From the NCBI RefSeq assembly GCF_034424645.1, contig NZ_CP139969.1, positions 3,410,001 through 3,474,000 of the forward strand: a stretch of DNA of 64,000 nucleotides. The letters are read 5' to 3'. Made by a program: the position numbers and the translations under genes. Under the pieces are notes generated by a model. That model was not told the origin of the DNA. It was given only the letters and a program-made list of their open reading frames with translations, and made no database searches. This document shows, piece by piece, positions 37,236 to 46,953 of this stretch; the stretch's first letter is position 1; each line of letters opens with the position of its first letter. The DNA is from Bordetella avium. Its GTDB lineage: Bacteria; Pseudomonadota; Gammaproteobacteria; Burkholderiales; Burkholderiaceae_B.

Positions 37236-38680
37236 TGCTTGCCAGCGGGCTCGACTCCGGACGGCGTGATCGTCAAGCGCTCGGTCTTGCCAGACACATT
37301 GGGCTTGATATCGGCCTTGGCCTGAGCGCGGGCCGACCCTTTCTGCACCGGCTTGCCTTGCAGAACATTGATCGCCTGTTGCAATTGGAAATCATCTTTG
37401 CCGCCGAACTCGAACACCTTGCCCACGGGCGCTTCGGTGTTGTCGTTCGGGTTGGACTTCACTTCGGAGCTGGTCTGCTGGTTGGACAGATGGCGTTGAA
37501 GATCGGCCTCACGCGGCAGACGGAACAAATCGCCATCGGCCGTATCGGCCACGACATAGTCGGGTTCGATACCCGTGGCCTGAATGGAGCGGCCGCTGGG
37601 CGTGAAGTAGCGCGAGGTCGTGAGCTTGACCGCCGTGCTTTCGGACAGCGGCAGAATAACCTGCACGGAACCCTTGCCGAAGGTGCGGTTGCCCAGAACC
37701 TTGGCGCGCTTGTGATCCTGGAGGGCGCCAGCCACGATTTCGGAGGCCGAAGCCGAGCCGACGTTCACCAGCACCACCATGGGCACGGTCTTGGTCCATT
37801 CGGGCAGGTCGGCCAGGTAATTGCCTTCGCCGCGAGCGAACTCCGAGGGCGTGGCCAGATATTTGTGACGCGAGTCCGGGGTGCGGCCGTCCGTGGAGAC
37901 CACCAAGGAATCCGCCGGCAGGAAAGCACCCGACACGCCGATGGCGCTGGTCAGGAGGCCGCCCGGATCATTGCGCAGATCGAGGACCAGGCCCTTGGGC
38001 GCGCCCTTGGCGCCCAGCTCGCGCAGGTGGCGGGCAAGATCGGAACCGGTTTTTTCCTGGAACTGGGCGATACGCACATAGGCCACGCCGTCATCGAGCA
38101 TCTTGCTGCGCACGCTGCGCACCTTGATGACGTCGCGCACGATCTTAACCACGATGGGTTGCGGATGATCCGCGCGCACGATGGTCAGGGTGATGGGCGA
38201 CTTGGGCTTACCGCGCATGAGCTTGACGGCGTCATTGAGCGACATGCCCTTGGTCGGGGTGTCGTCGATCTTGATGATGAGGTCGCCCGCCATGATGCCC
38301 GCGCGCGCGGCCGGAGTATCTTCGATGGGTGAAATCACCTTGACGAAGCCGTCTTCGGCGCCGACTTCAATACCCAGGCCGCCAAACTCGCCTTGCGTGG
38401 CGGTCTGCATCTCGCGGAAGGCGTCAGCATCCAGGTAGGCCGAGTGCGGATCTAGGTTGGAGACCATGCCCGAAATGGCATTACCGATCAGCGCCTTGTC
38501 GTCGACCTGCTCGACATAGTTGTTTTTGATCGCCGAAAAGACATTGGTCAGTTGGCGCAACTCATCGAGCGGAAGCGGATTGCCGCGCTGTGCGACGGCA
38601 GTCACGCCCACACTTAACAGTACGCCTGCCACGACGCCCGTGGCGACCAGACCGAAACCGCGAAACTTGCGAGTGCTCAT
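37232..38680 (-). CDS. ctpA: C-terminal processing peptidase (S41 family, CtpA-like)
   Basis: The 482-residue exported protease has an N-terminal membrane anchor or signal (about 8-30), a PDZ domain around GIEVGAEDGFVKVISPIEDTP, and the S41 catalytic region with the nucleophile Ser in GSASASEIVAGALQDH and the Lys in GNRTFGKGSVQ. It should trim periplasmic proteins from the C-terminus. The ATG at 38680 has GGATG eight bases upstream; a GTG two codons earlier is possible. It lies in the conserved run envC-ctpA-moeB. Confidence 0.93.
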   Translation of the reverse strand: MSTRKFRGFGLVATGVVAGVLLSVGVTAVAQRGNPLPLDELRQLTNVFSAIKNNYVEQVDDKALIGNAISGMVSNLDPHSAYLDADAFREMQTATQGEFGGLGIEVGAEDGFVKVISPIEDTPAARAGIMAGDLIIKIDDTPTKGMSLNDAVKLMRGKPKSPITLTIVRADHPQPIVVKIVRDVIKVRSVRSKMLDDGVAYVRIAQFQEKTGSDLARHLRELGAKGAPKGLVLDLRNDPGGLLTSAIGVSGAFLPADSLVVSTDGRTPDSRHKYLATPSEFARGEGNYLADLPEWTKTVPMVVLVNVGSASASEIVAGALQDHKRAKVLGNRTFGKGSVQVILPLSESTAVKLTTSRYFTPSGRSIQATGIEPDYVVADTADGDLFRLPREADLQRHLSNQQTSSEVKSNPNDNTEAPVGKVFEFGGKDDFQLQQAINVLQGKPVQKGSARAQAKADIKPNVSGKTERLTITPSGVEPAGKQ

Positions 38681-38707
38681 GCACACATCCTGAATTTGAT
38701 GCCGGAG

Positions 38708-40294
38708 TTACTGGGCCAGCCACTGAGCTGGGTCCACCGGAGCGCCACGATGGCGAATTTCAAAGTATAGGCCCGATTCCACCTGGCCGCCGGTTGCGCC
38801 GACGGTAGCAATAGTATCGCCCGTTGCGACGCGATCGCCCACCCGCTTGAGCAAGCTCTGGTTATAGGCGTAGACGGTCAAGTATTCCTGCCCGTGATCA
38901 ACAATAATGAGGTTACCGAAGCCCCGCAGCCATTCTGCATAAACCACGGTGCCCGGAGCAACCGCTTTGACCGGCGTACCCTCCGCAGCGCGCAAGACGA
39001 TACCTCTCCAAACGCCGCCCTCCGGCCGGCCGACACCAAATCGGCCTTGAATCTGACCTTTGACGGGCGGCGGCAAACCACGTCGTAAACCATTGCCACC
39101 GCCCACCAGCGGGCGGGTGTCTTCGCGAGCGGCGGCAGGCTTGGCCGGCTCCGCCGGCTTGACGGCGTCCTGTTTAGGAGCTTGGACCGCTTTTTCAACA
39201 ATGGGTTCTCGAGTTTCTACCAAACGCGGATGCGCGGCCTCGGCAGGCCGCAAACCCGCCGCCTCAGGATCGGCCACCACCGCAGGCCCGGGCCCGCGCC
39301 CGCGCTCCAGCGCCGCTTCGGCCTGCTCGCGCACACGAGCCGCCTCCTTGGCGTCTTGGCTACGCTGGGCCTCCTGGCTTTGGCGCGCCGCTTCGGCCCG
39401 TCGGGCTTGCTCTGCTTTGCGCGCTTCCTCTGCCTTGCGAACGGCCTCGGCTTTACGAGCGACCTCGGCCTTGCGAATTTCTTCGGCCTTGCGCGCTTCT
39501 TCCGCTTTGCGGCGGGCCTCTTCGGCCGCGCGCCGGCGGGCCTCTTCTTCCGCCTGACGGGCAATCGCGGTACCGAGGTCGTCAATCAGATGAGACAGGC
39601 GCTGATCATCGCGCCCCAGGCGTGCCGCCTCGGCGCGCTGCGCCTCGATCTGTCCCTCTAATTTTGCCAGCAAGGTGGCGCGTTCTTTCTGTTGCGTGAG
39701 CAGGGCCGCCTTCTCGACATCCGTCTCTGCCAAGAGCCGCTGCAGATCCGTGCGGCGGGCATCGGCCCGCTTTTGCAGCGCGGCCAGGCGGTCGATGTCC
39801 TGGCGCACTTCCCGCACCGCCTGGGCCCGGGCCTTAGATACATACTCCAGATAGCCCAGATTGCGGCCAAGCTCCTGGGGATCGCCCCCGGATAACAATT
39901 CGGTCCAGGGCGACAGGCCATTCTGATACTGCGCCTTGAGCTGGTCCGCCAATTGCGCGCGGCGCTCTTGCAAGACCGCGGTCTGGCTGGCGGCCTGCTT
40001 TTCAAGCGAGGCAAGATCGCTCTCGGCCTGACGGCCGCTGTCAGCCAGCTCGCGCAGACGCCGGTTGATCGAGGAAATCGCCGACTCCGAGACTTTGAGG
40101 GCATCGGCCGCCTCTTTGCGGGCGGCCTCACGCTCATCGATGGTCTTTTGTAAAGAATCGATACGTGTGCGCAGCGCGGCCTGCTGGCGCTCGGCTTCCG
40201 ACTGGCGGTTGGCCAAATCGGCCGACGCCGCCTGCACTGCGGCCGGCGCCAGCGCCGCCACAGCCAAACTCAGCAAACCCGCTGCGAACCGCAT
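38708..40294 (-). CDS. envC: Murein hydrolase activator EnvC/NlpD-like
   Basis: The 528-residue protein has a signal peptide (about 1-22) and long coiled coils (about 24-230). A low-complexity run of EEARKAEEIRKAEVARKAE type follows (about 240-330), and the C-terminus is a LytM/M23 domain. The zinc ligands of active M23 enzymes are replaced (YAYNQ for YAH, LYFEIRH for HLHFE), as in EnvC, which activates amidases without cutting peptidoglycan itself. The start at 40294 gives a clean signal peptide; the longer frame into gpmA is rejected. Confidence 0.9.
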   Translation of the reverse strand: MRFAAGLLSLAVAALAPAAVQAASADLANRQSEAERQQAALRTRIDSLQKTIDEREAARKEAADALKVSESAISSINRRLRELADSGRQAESDLASLEKQAASQTAVLQERRAQLADQLKAQYQNGLSPWTELLSGGDPQELGRNLGYLEYVSKARAQAVREVRQDIDRLAALQKRADARRTDLQRLLAETDVEKAALLTQQKERATLLAKLEGQIEAQRAEAARLGRDDQRLSHLIDDLGTAIARQAEEEARRRAAEEARRKAEEARKAEEIRKAEVARKAEAVRKAEEARKAEQARRAEAARQSQEAQRSQDAKEAARVREQAEAALERGRGPGPAVVADPEAAGLRPAEAAHPRLVETREPIVEKAVQAPKQDAVKPAEPAKPAAAREDTRPLVGGGNGLRRGLPPPVKGQIQGRFGVGRPEGGVWRGIVLRAAEGTPVKAVAPGTVVYAEWLRGFGNLIIVDHGQEYLTVYAYNQSLLKRVGDRVATGDTIATVGATGGQVESGLYFEIRHRGAPVDPAQWLAQ

Positions 40295-40298
40295 GCGA

Positions 40299-41051
40299 TC
40301 AGTCCTTCTTTGCCTTTCCTTGAGCGGCAACGGCCGCCATCGCCGCTTCAATCTCGGCGGCATCGCCCAGATAGTAATGGCGAATCGGGCGCAGATTTTC
40401 ATCCAGCTCATAGACCAGCGGCTGCCCGGTGGGGATATTCAGTTCGACGATAGCGTCGTCAGAGATATTGTCCAGGTGCTTGATCAGGGCGCGCAAGCTG
40501 TTGCCGTGAGCGGCGACCAACACGCGGCGGCCGGCCCGAATGGCCGGCGCAATGGATTCGTTCCAGAAGGGCAGCACGCGGGCGACGGTGTCGCGCAGGC
40601 ATTCCGTGGCGGGCAGTTGCTCAGCCGGAATCTTGGCGTAGCGGCTGTCAAAGCGCGGGTGACGCGGATCGTCGATGTCCAGAGGCTCGGGCGCGATGGC
40701 GTAGGCGCGGCGCCAGATCAGCACCTGTTCGTCGCCGTACTTGGCGGCCGTCTCGGCCTTGTTCAGGCCCTGGAGCTGACCGTAGTGGCGTTCATTCAGC
40801 CGCCAGTTCAGGCCTACCGGGGTGTACATGGCGTCCATGGCGTCCAGGGCGATCCAGAGGGTGCGGATGGCGCGCTTGAGGACCGAAGCATAGGCCAGGT
40901 CAAAGGTATAACCTTCACGCTTGAGCAATTCGCCGGCACGGCGGGCCTGCTCGCGACCGACTTCGGTCAGGTCGACGTCAGTCCAGCCAGTGAAACGGTT
41001 TTCCAGATTCCACTGGCTTTCGCCGTGGCGCATGAGGACGAGTTTGTACAT
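40299..41051 (-). CDS. gpmA: 2,3-bisphosphoglycerate-dependent phosphoglycerate mutase
   Basis: The 250-residue enzyme opens [22 protein letters not shown] with the phospho-His at about residue 9, and has the second His in [16 protein letters not shown]. It interconverts 3- and 2-phosphoglycerate. It is the first gene of the leftward run with envC, ctpA and moeB and is divergent from the rhodanese gene. Confidence 0.97.
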   Translation of the reverse strand: MYKLVLMRHGESQWNLENRFTGWTDVDLTEVGREQARRAGELLKREGYTFDLAYASVLKRAIRTLWIALDAMDAMYTPVGLNWRLNERHYGQLQGLNKAETAAKYGDEQVLIWRRAYAIAPEPLDIDDPRHPRFDSRYAKIPAEQLPATECLRDTVARVLPFWNESIAPAIRAGRRVLVAAHGNSLRALIKHLDNISDDAIVELNIPTGQPLVYELDENLRPIRHYYLGDAAEIEAAMAAVAAQGKAKKD

Positions 41052-41075
41052 GATTAGGGGCGCAATTCGCGCGGG

Positions 41076-41106
41076 TTGGAGTTGAACAATGGGGTCATTT
41101 TATAAT
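41076..41106 (+). promoter_or_regulatory. Candidate promoter for the rhodanese-grxC-secB-gpsA run
   Basis: A consensus -10 TATAAT stands at 41101-41106 with TTGGAG 19 bases upstream. The overlapping TATAAA on the other strand could serve gpmA, so the AT-rich core may be shared by divergent promoters. Confidence 0.5.
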
Positions 41107-41234
41107 TGAGTGATTTTGCCCCAGGCTTTGCCTTTCCGGCGCGATTTGTCGCCTGGCCGTCGCCATCTGGCTCCCCAGCCGCTTGAACCGGGTTTCCGGT
41201 CCGGGTTTCGGGGTGCCGCACTTCAGGATGTTCC

Positions 41235-41657
41235 GTGGATTTTCTGCAATTTTTGATCGACAAGAACAATATCTTTATCGTGGCCGTGGCCGTGGTTTCT
41301 GGCCTCATGCTCCTCGTGTCCGGCCTGCGCAAGGGCGGTGCCGGCGCGGCGCTGGACACCGGCGCGGCCATCCAGATGGTCAACCATCAGCAAGCGGTCT
41401 GGGTAGATGTACGCCCGGCTGAACAATTCCAGGCCGGCCATATCGCCCAGGCCCGCAGCGTTCCGGCCGATGATCTGGAAAAGAAAGCCGCCGCGCTGCC
41501 TAAGAACAAGCCGCTCATCGTGGTCTGCGAACAGGGCCGCACCTCGCCGCGCATCGCCAAACGCCTGGCGGCGCTGGGCCTGACCGATGTGAGAACGCTG
41601 CAAGGTGGCATGCGCGCCTGGTACGCCGCTAATTTGCCTGTCACGCAAAAAGGCTAA
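41235..41657 (+). CDS. Membrane-anchored rhodanese-like sulfurtransferase
   Basis: The 140-residue protein has an N-terminal membrane helix (about 12-29) and one rhodanese domain with WVDVRPAEQFQAGHI and the active-site loop C98-E-Q-G-R-T. The sulfur-transfer Cys is present. It is the first gene of a conserved betaproteobacterial run rhodanese-grxC-secB-gpsA. The start is a GTG. The acceptor is unknown. Confidence 0.92.
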   Translation: MDFLQFLIDKNNIFIVAVAVVSGLMLLVSGLRKGGAGAALDTGAAIQMVNHQQAVWVDVRPAEQFQAGHIAQARSVPADDLEKKAAALPKNKPLIVVCEQGRTSPRIAKRLAALGLTDVRTLQGGMRAWYAANLPVTQKG

Positions 41658-41721
41658 AACCCTCCACTTAGGACTAAGATTCAACCCCTGGTCCTATTCT
41701 GCTTTCGATTAAGGGATGCTC

Positions 41722-41979
41722 ATGCAAAAAGTCGTTATGTATGGCAAGGATTACTGCCCGTATTGCGCCAGGGCGGAAGCGCTGCTGCGTCAACGCGGAG
41801 TGACCGAAATCGAGAAAATCCAGATCGATCGCGATCCCGCTCAGCGCGACGTCATGATCGAACGTACAGGCCGCCGCACCGTGCCGCAGATTTACATCGG
41901 CGACACCCATGTGGGCGGCTGCGACGACCTTCAGGCGCTGGACCGCTCAGGCGGCCTGCTTCCCTTGCTAAACGGCTGA
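41722..41979 (+). CDS. grxC: Glutaredoxin 3
   Basis: The 85-residue thioredoxin-fold protein has the CPYC active site at residues 12-15 and the glutathione-binding [18 protein letters not shown]. It reduces disulfides with glutathione. AAGGG six bases before the ATG at 41722 decides this start over the ATG two codons earlier. Confidence 0.96.
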   Translation: MQKVVMYGKDYCPYCARAEALLRQRGVTEIEKIQIDRDPAQRDVMIERTGRRTVPQIYIGDTHVGGCDDLQALDRSGGLLPLLNG

Positions 41980-42035
41980 TCGCGCAAAGCGCTACAGCTC
42001 CTTCAACGCCTTACCCTTCCAAACCGGAGTCTCTC

Positions 42036-42554
42036 ATGGCCGACCAAGACCAAAACACCCAACAAACCGGCTCCGAAGCGCCTGCCTTCAATCTGCAGCG
42101 CGTATATCTGAAAGACCTGTCGGTGGAAATGCCGAATGCGCCGCATATCTTCCTGGAGCAGGAAGGTCCGGCAGTCGAAGTGACCATCAATGTCGGTGGC
42201 CAGCGTCTGGCCGAAACCGTGTTCGAATCGACCGTGACTGTCACCGTGACCACCCGTGTCAACGACAAGGTGCTGTATCTGGTTGAAGGCACCCAGGCCG
42301 GCATTTTCGAACTGGCCAACATCCCGCCCGAGCAAATGGACCCCATCCTGGGCATCGTTTGCCCGACCATGCTCTACCCCTACCTGCGCGCCAACGTCGC
42401 CGATGCCATCACGCGCACCTCGCTGCCCGCGCTGCACCTGACTGAGGTCAATTTCCAGGCTCTGTACGAGCAACGTCTGGCTGAAATGGCTCAGCAGCAG
42501 GAACAAAGCGCTGATTCCGGCATCATCCTGCCGCCCAGCGCCACCCGCCAGTAA
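42036..42554 (+). CDS. secB: Protein-export chaperone SecB
   Basis: The 172-residue protein contains [23 protein letters not shown]-type strands and [20 protein letters not shown], all diagnostic of SecB. It holds preproteins unfolded and delivers them to SecA. GGAG precedes the ATG at 42036. It sits between grxC and gpsA as in many proteobacteria. Confidence 0.98.
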
Positions 42555-42570
42555 TACCTCCCCAGCCGCC

Positions 42571-43635
42571 ATGGTCACGACCAATGCCCCTTCCTTGCGC
42601 ATCGCCGTTCTCGGTGCGGGCAGTTGGGGCACGGCCCTGGCGGCGGCGGCCTCACGCCGCCACCCCACCCTGCTGTGGGCGCGCGGCGCGGCTCAGGCAG
42701 CCAGCCTGAGCATCGAACGCGAAAACACCCGATATCTGCCTGGCGTAGCCTTACCGGCTGCGCTGCGATTCAGTGCCGATCTGGATCAAGCCCTGGATTT
42801 TCTGGGCACCGATCCTGATCAGGCGCTCATCATTCTTGGCGTGCCCGTCGCCGGCATGAGCAGCATCATGGCCGAGTTGGCCTTACGCCTGCCCTTGCGC
42901 GGCATGATCCGCACCCCCATCGTCTGGACCTGCAAGGGTTTTGAAACCGACAGCGCCCGTCTGCCGCACGAGATCGTGCACGCCAGCGTCGGCGAGCTGG
43001 CTGGCATGGCCTGCGGCGTGCTGTCCGGCCCCTCGTTCGCCCGCGAAGTCGCTCAAGGCTTGCCTGTGGCCCTCACGGTGGCCAGCCGCCATGAGCGCGT
43101 CATCCGTGCCGTCACGGCCGCCTTGCATGGCGCGGCCGTGCGCGTCTACGCCAGCCAGGATGTGCCGGGCGTGGAAATGGGCGGCGCTCTGAAAAATGTC
43201 ATCGCCGTGGCCTGTGGCATTTCCGATGGCCTGGCCCTGGGCACCAATGCCCGCGCCGCGCTCATCACACGAGGCCTGGCCGAGATGACCCGATTTGGCC
43301 TGGCGCTGGGCGCCCGCGCCGATACCTTCGCCGGACTGACCGGTCTAGGCGACCTGGTGCTGACCGCAACCGGCGAACTGTCACGCAACCGGCGCGTGGG
43401 CCTGGAGATCGGCGCGGGCCGCAAGCTCGACGATATTCTCGCCAGCGGCGTTACCGCCGAGGGCGTGCGCTGCGCGCGCGCCGCACTGGCGCGCGCCCAC
43501 TCGCTGGGCGTTGAGTTGCCGATCACCGAAGCCGTCTGCGCGGTACTGTTCGAGGGCGTCGCCCCCATGACCGCCGTCTCCGCGCTGCTGGCGCGCGAAG
43601 CGCGCCAAGAAGGCAGCACCGACGTTCAGCCCTGA
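42571..43635 (+). CDS. gpsA: Glycerol-3-phosphate dehydrogenase [NAD(P)+]
   Basis: The 354-residue enzyme has the N-terminal [10 protein letters not shown] nucleotide motif, [16 protein letters not shown], and the catalytic-lysine region [19 protein letters not shown], followed by the conserved [21 protein letters not shown]. It makes sn-glycerol 3-phosphate for phospholipid synthesis. It starts 16 bases after secB. Confidence 0.97.
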
Positions 43636-43671
43636 CAGGGCCTGCACACAAACCCGAGGAGAGCCTTTTCC

Positions 43672-44661
43672 ATGTCTTTCGCACGCCTGTTCAACCGCTT
43701 GCAACGCGGTCTGGGCCTGGGCCTGATCAGCGCCCTGCTGCCCGTAGCCGCCCATGCATCCTGGCCCGACCGCCCGATTCATCTGGTGGTGCCCTTCCCG
43801 CCCGGCTCGTCGCCCGACCTGCTGGCGCGCACGATTGCCGAGCCGCTGTCTCAAGCCCTGCGACAGCCCATCGTGGTCGACAACAAACCCGGCGCAGGCG
43901 GCAATATCGGCACGCGCTTGGTGTCGCAAGCCAAGCCCGACGGCTACACCTTGCTGTATACCATCAATGGTCCGCTGGTGACCGCGCCCACGCTGTACAA
44001 GCGCACGCTGGGCTATGACCCGCTGAAAGACCTCGCGCCCATCACGCTGGTGGCCACCAGCCCCAATGTGCTGACCGTGCCTGCCAGCCTGGGCGTGGAC
44101 AACGTGGAAGCGTTCGTGAAGCTGGCCCGCCAGCGTGGCGGCTCGATGAATTACGGCTCGGTCGGCCCAGGCAGTTCGGCCCACCTCGCCATGGAGATGT
44201 TCAAGCAGGAAGCCAAGATCGACCTGACGCAGATCCCCTATCCGGGCTTCCCGCAGGTTATCGCGGGCATTATCAGCGGAGACATCCAGGCCGCCTTTAT
44301 GGTGCCCGCCATCGCCATGCCGCAAGCCAAGGATGGACGCGTCAAGGCGCTCGCCATCACCAGCCTGGAGCCCAGCGAAGCGCTGCCCGGTATCCCGACC
44401 ATGGCCTCGCAAGGCTATCCGGGGTTCGAAGCCATTTCCTGGAATGCCGTTTTGGCCCCGGCCGGCACGCCCACGCCCATCATCGAACGCCTGAACAGCG
44501 AACTGGCGCGCATTATCAACAGCGATGCCGTGCGCAAGCAGATGCTTTTGCAGTATTTCACACCGGCCCCCTCGACCCCTGAAGCGCTGACGCAGCGGAT
44601 TCGCAGCGAGAAAGCGCGCTGGGACCGCGTGATCGACAGCCTGAACCTGTCGCTCGACTGA
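43672..44661 (+). CDS. Bug-family periplasmic solute receptor (tripartite tricarboxylate type)
   Basis: The 329-residue precursor has a signal peptide (about 1-30, ending AAHA) and Bug signatures WPDRPIHLVVPFPPGSSPDL, VDNKPGAGGNIGT and MNYGSVGPGSSAHLAMEMF. Bug receptors bind carboxylates such as citrate, glutamate or aromatic acids. No TctA/TctB permease is next to it, so it is one of the orphan receptors common in Bordetella. AGGAG precedes the ATG. Confidence 0.92.
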   Translation: MSFARLFNRLQRGLGLGLISALLPVAAHASWPDRPIHLVVPFPPGSSPDLLARTIAEPLSQALRQPIVVDNKPGAGGNIGTRLVSQAKPDGYTLLYTINGPLVTAPTLYKRTLGYDPLKDLAPITLVATSPNVLTVPASLGVDNVEAFVKLARQRGGSMNYGSVGPGSSAHLAMEMFKQEAKIDLTQIPYPGFPQVIAGIISGDIQAAFMVPAIAMPQAKDGRVKALAITSLEPSEALPGIPTMASQGYPGFEAISWNAVLAPAGTPTPIIERLNSELARIINSDAVRKQMLLQYFTPAPSTPEALTQRIRSEKARWDRVIDSLNLSLD

Positions 44662-44675
44662 TGCCGGCGGCGGGC

Positions 44676-45146
44676 TTACTCCCCGCCTTCATAGCCTTGC
44701 TGACGCCAGGCTTCGAACACCGTCACGGCGACGGCATTGGACAGATTGAGGCTGCGCTGCCCGGGCCGCATGGGCAGCCTCAAGCACTGGCCCGGCGCAA
44801 ACAGCGCCACATGTTCCGGCGACAGGCCTGCGGTTTCCCGGCCAAACACAAAAACATCACCCCGCTGATACTGCATACCGGCGGCGCTACGTGCGCCCTG
44901 CGTCGTCAAAGCGAAAATGCGCTCGGGCGGCGCGCCCGTGGCGGCCAGGGCGGCGGGCAGATCGTCGTGGACTTTCATGGGCTGCCATTCGTGATAATCC
45001 AGCCCGGCGCGGCGCAAGCGCGTGTCGTCCAGCTCGAAGCCCAGCGGCCGCACCAGGTGCAGCTGCGCGCCGGTATTGGCGCAAAGCCGGATGGCGTTGC
45101 CCGTATTGGGCGGAATTTCGGGGCAGACAAGAATGACGTGAAACAT
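44676..45146 (-). CDS. trmL: tRNA (cytidine/uridine-34 2'-O)-methyltransferase
   Basis: The 156-residue SPOUT enzyme has [33 protein letters not shown] and [17 protein letters not shown], which build the trefoil knot and AdoMet site. TrmL methylates the wobble base of tRNA-Leu isoacceptors. The size is the minimal one typical for TrmL and excludes the larger TrmH forms. Confidence 0.95.
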   Translation of the reverse strand: MFHVILVCPEIPPNTGNAIRLCANTGAQLHLVRPLGFELDDTRLRRAGLDYHEWQPMKVHDDLPAALAATGAPPERIFALTTQGARSAAGMQYQRGDVFVFGRETAGLSPEHVALFAPGQCLRLPMRPGQRSLNLSNAVAVTVFEAWRQQGYEGGE

Positions 45147-45196
45147 GGCGTTTGAACGGGCGAGCCTGGAGTGACCAGGCGCTGGGTCTAGGGAAT

Positions 45197-45964
45197 CTAG
45201 GGCGTATTTTGCCAGCCTGGCGCCGGCGTGCGCGCCGCCGCCAGTACGCCCACGCAGCGGGCACCCACGCGGCGCAAGGCCAGCGCGGCAGCATGAGCGG
45301 TCGCTCCGGTGGTGATGACGTCATCGATCAGCAAGACATCGCGACCAGCCAGGGCCGCATCGGCCACAAACAAACCTCGCAAACCGCGCCAGCGAGCCCG
45401 CCGGCCGCGCCCGGTTTGAGACGTCCGTATCCGGGTGCGCCGCAGGCCATACCGCGATAAGGGCAGGCGCTGGCATTGCGCCACGACGGCGGCCAGCTCG
45501 GCTGCCGGATTGAAGCCGCGCCGCCGCAAAGCGGCGGGTGAGGCCGGCATCGGCACCAGCAGCAAGGGAAGATCTGGGCCGCGGGCGCGCCAGGCCATCG
45601 CCATGAGCGCGCCCAGCGCAGGGGTGAGGCTCAAGCGGCCCTGCCCCTTGTATGCCCGGATCAGGCTGTCGCCGGGCAGCTCGTAGTCGAAAGCCGCAAC
45701 AACCTGGCCGCAGCGGGGCTTGCGCCGCAAACAGCCGGCGCACAAGAGGCCCGCCGCCGCCGGCAGGCGTGCGCGGCAGGCGGGGCAGCGCGGCGCGGCG
45801 CCGCGCATGGTGGCGGTGACATCCCGCGCGCAAGGCCCGCAAAGCCGTCCGCCGCGGGCATGGCTATCACACAAGGGACAGCGGGTGGGCCAACGCCATG
45901 ACAGCCGGCAGGGGTTATAGCAGGGGACAGGTAGCTGATAGGCCATAATGTCGTTGGCGGGCAC
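45197..45964 (-). CDS. comF: ComF-family phosphoribosyltransferase-like protein
   Basis: The 255-residue protein has an N-terminal zinc-type region with four CxxC pairs (CPLC, CGPC, CPAC, CAGC) and a C-terminal PRTase fold with the PRPP loop [28 protein letters not shown] is the usual ComF block. It is associated with DNA uptake or recombination in some bacteria; its reaction is unproven. It is divergent from the methyltransferase gene. The first seven residues may belong to an upstream start, since an ATG also occurs at residue 7. Confidence 0.88.
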   Translation of the reverse strand: MPANDIMAYQLPVPCYNPCRLSWRWPTRCPLCDSHARGGRLCGPCARDVTATMRGAAPRCPACRARLPAAAGLLCAGCLRRKPRCGQVVAAFDYELPGDSLIRAYKGQGRLSLTPALGALMAMAWRARGPDLPLLLVPMPASPAALRRRGFNPAAELAAVVAQCQRLPLSRYGLRRTRIRTSQTGRGRRARWRGLRGLFVADAALAGRDVLLIDDVITTGATAHAAALALRRVGARCVGVLAAARTPAPGWQNTP

Positions 45965-46017
45965 GGTCCGTCATCTCATCATATCGGCGCGCCTGCGTGG
46001 CGCGTCATTGCACGCCC

Positions 46018-46947
46018 ATGTCCCAGTCAACGCCCCTTCCCGACCTTCCTCTCAGCTCTCTGGATGTCAGCCGCCAGTTCGCGCGGCGTGGCGATCTATC
46101 TGAAGCGCAGTTTCTCTACGGTGAAATCGCCCGCCGCATGATGGGCAGACTGGGTTATATCCGCCTACAGCCCCAAGCTCTGCTCGATGCCGGTTGCGGC
46201 GCGGGCGACAACCTGCCGCTGCTGCGAGAACGCTACCCCCAGGCCAGTTACACCGGGCTGGATCATTGCGCGCCGCTGCTGGCCATCGCTCGCCAGCGCT
46301 TTCAGCCTGCGGGGCTGTCGGCCTTGGTGGGCAAGCTCACCGGCCGGGGCAAGTCGCCCGTGCAATTCACGCAGGCCGATCTCGCCGCGACGGGGCTGGC
46401 ACCGGAGTCGTTCGACCTGGTCTGGTCCAATCTGGCCATGCATTGGCATCCGACCCCCCATGCCGTGCTGGTCGAATGGCGGCGTATTTTGCGCGTAGGC
46501 GGCCTGGCCATGTTCTCCTGTTTGGGACCCGCCACGCTGCGCGAGTTGCGCCAGGCGCTGGACGACGCCGGACTGGCCACCGCAACACCGGCGTTCGTGG
46601 ACATGCATGATTTTGGCGATCTGCTGGTCGAGAACGGCTTTGCTGATCCAGTAATGGACCAGGAAATCCTGACCCTGACCTATGCCACCCCCGACAAACT
46701 GCTGCAAGATGTGCGCGCGCTGGGCGGCAACCCCGCCCGTGGCCGGCGAGCCGGGCTGACTAGCCGCGCCTGGCGCACCCGTCTTTGCGACGCGCTGGAA
46801 GCCTTGCGCGGCCCGGATGGACGTATCTCTCTGACGATCGAAGTGGCTTACGGCCACGCCTGGCGGGCGGCCACCCACAGAGCCGCGCCCGGCGAAACAC
46901 GGTTGTCGGTCAGTGCCATCGGCGGGCGGCGCAGCGAAACGCTCTGA
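46018..46947 (+). CDS. SAM-dependent methyltransferase, BioC-like
   Basis: The 309-residue protein has the class I motif LLDAGCGAGDNLPLLRERYP followed by YTGLDHCAPLLAIA and FDLVWSNLAMHWHPTPH. SNLAMHWHP is typical of BioC (malonyl-ACP O-methyltransferase). No other biotin gene is nearby, so the exact substrate is open. I chose the ATG at 46018; a GTG seven codons earlier is possible and no clear ribosome site helps decide. Confidence 0.82.
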   Translation: MSQSTPLPDLPLSSLDVSRQFARRGDLSEAQFLYGEIARRMMGRLGYIRLQPQALLDAGCGAGDNLPLLRERYPQASYTGLDHCAPLLAIARQRFQPAGLSALVGKLTGRGKSPVQFTQADLAATGLAPESFDLVWSNLAMHWHPTPHAVLVEWRRILRVGGLAMFSCLGPATLRELRQALDDAGLATATPAFVDMHDFGDLLVENGFADPVMDQEILTLTYATPDKLLQDVRALGGNPARGRRAGLTSRAWRTRLCDALEALRGPDGRISLTIEVAYGHAWRAATHRAAPGETRLSVSAIGGRRSETL

Positions 46948-46953
46948 GCCTGC

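Noticed and set aside
40295..40411. Upstream extension of the EnvC-like frame into gpmA
   Set aside because: The added 39 residues would precede a normal signal peptide and lie within the gpmA coding end. The ATG at 40294 gives a proper export signal.
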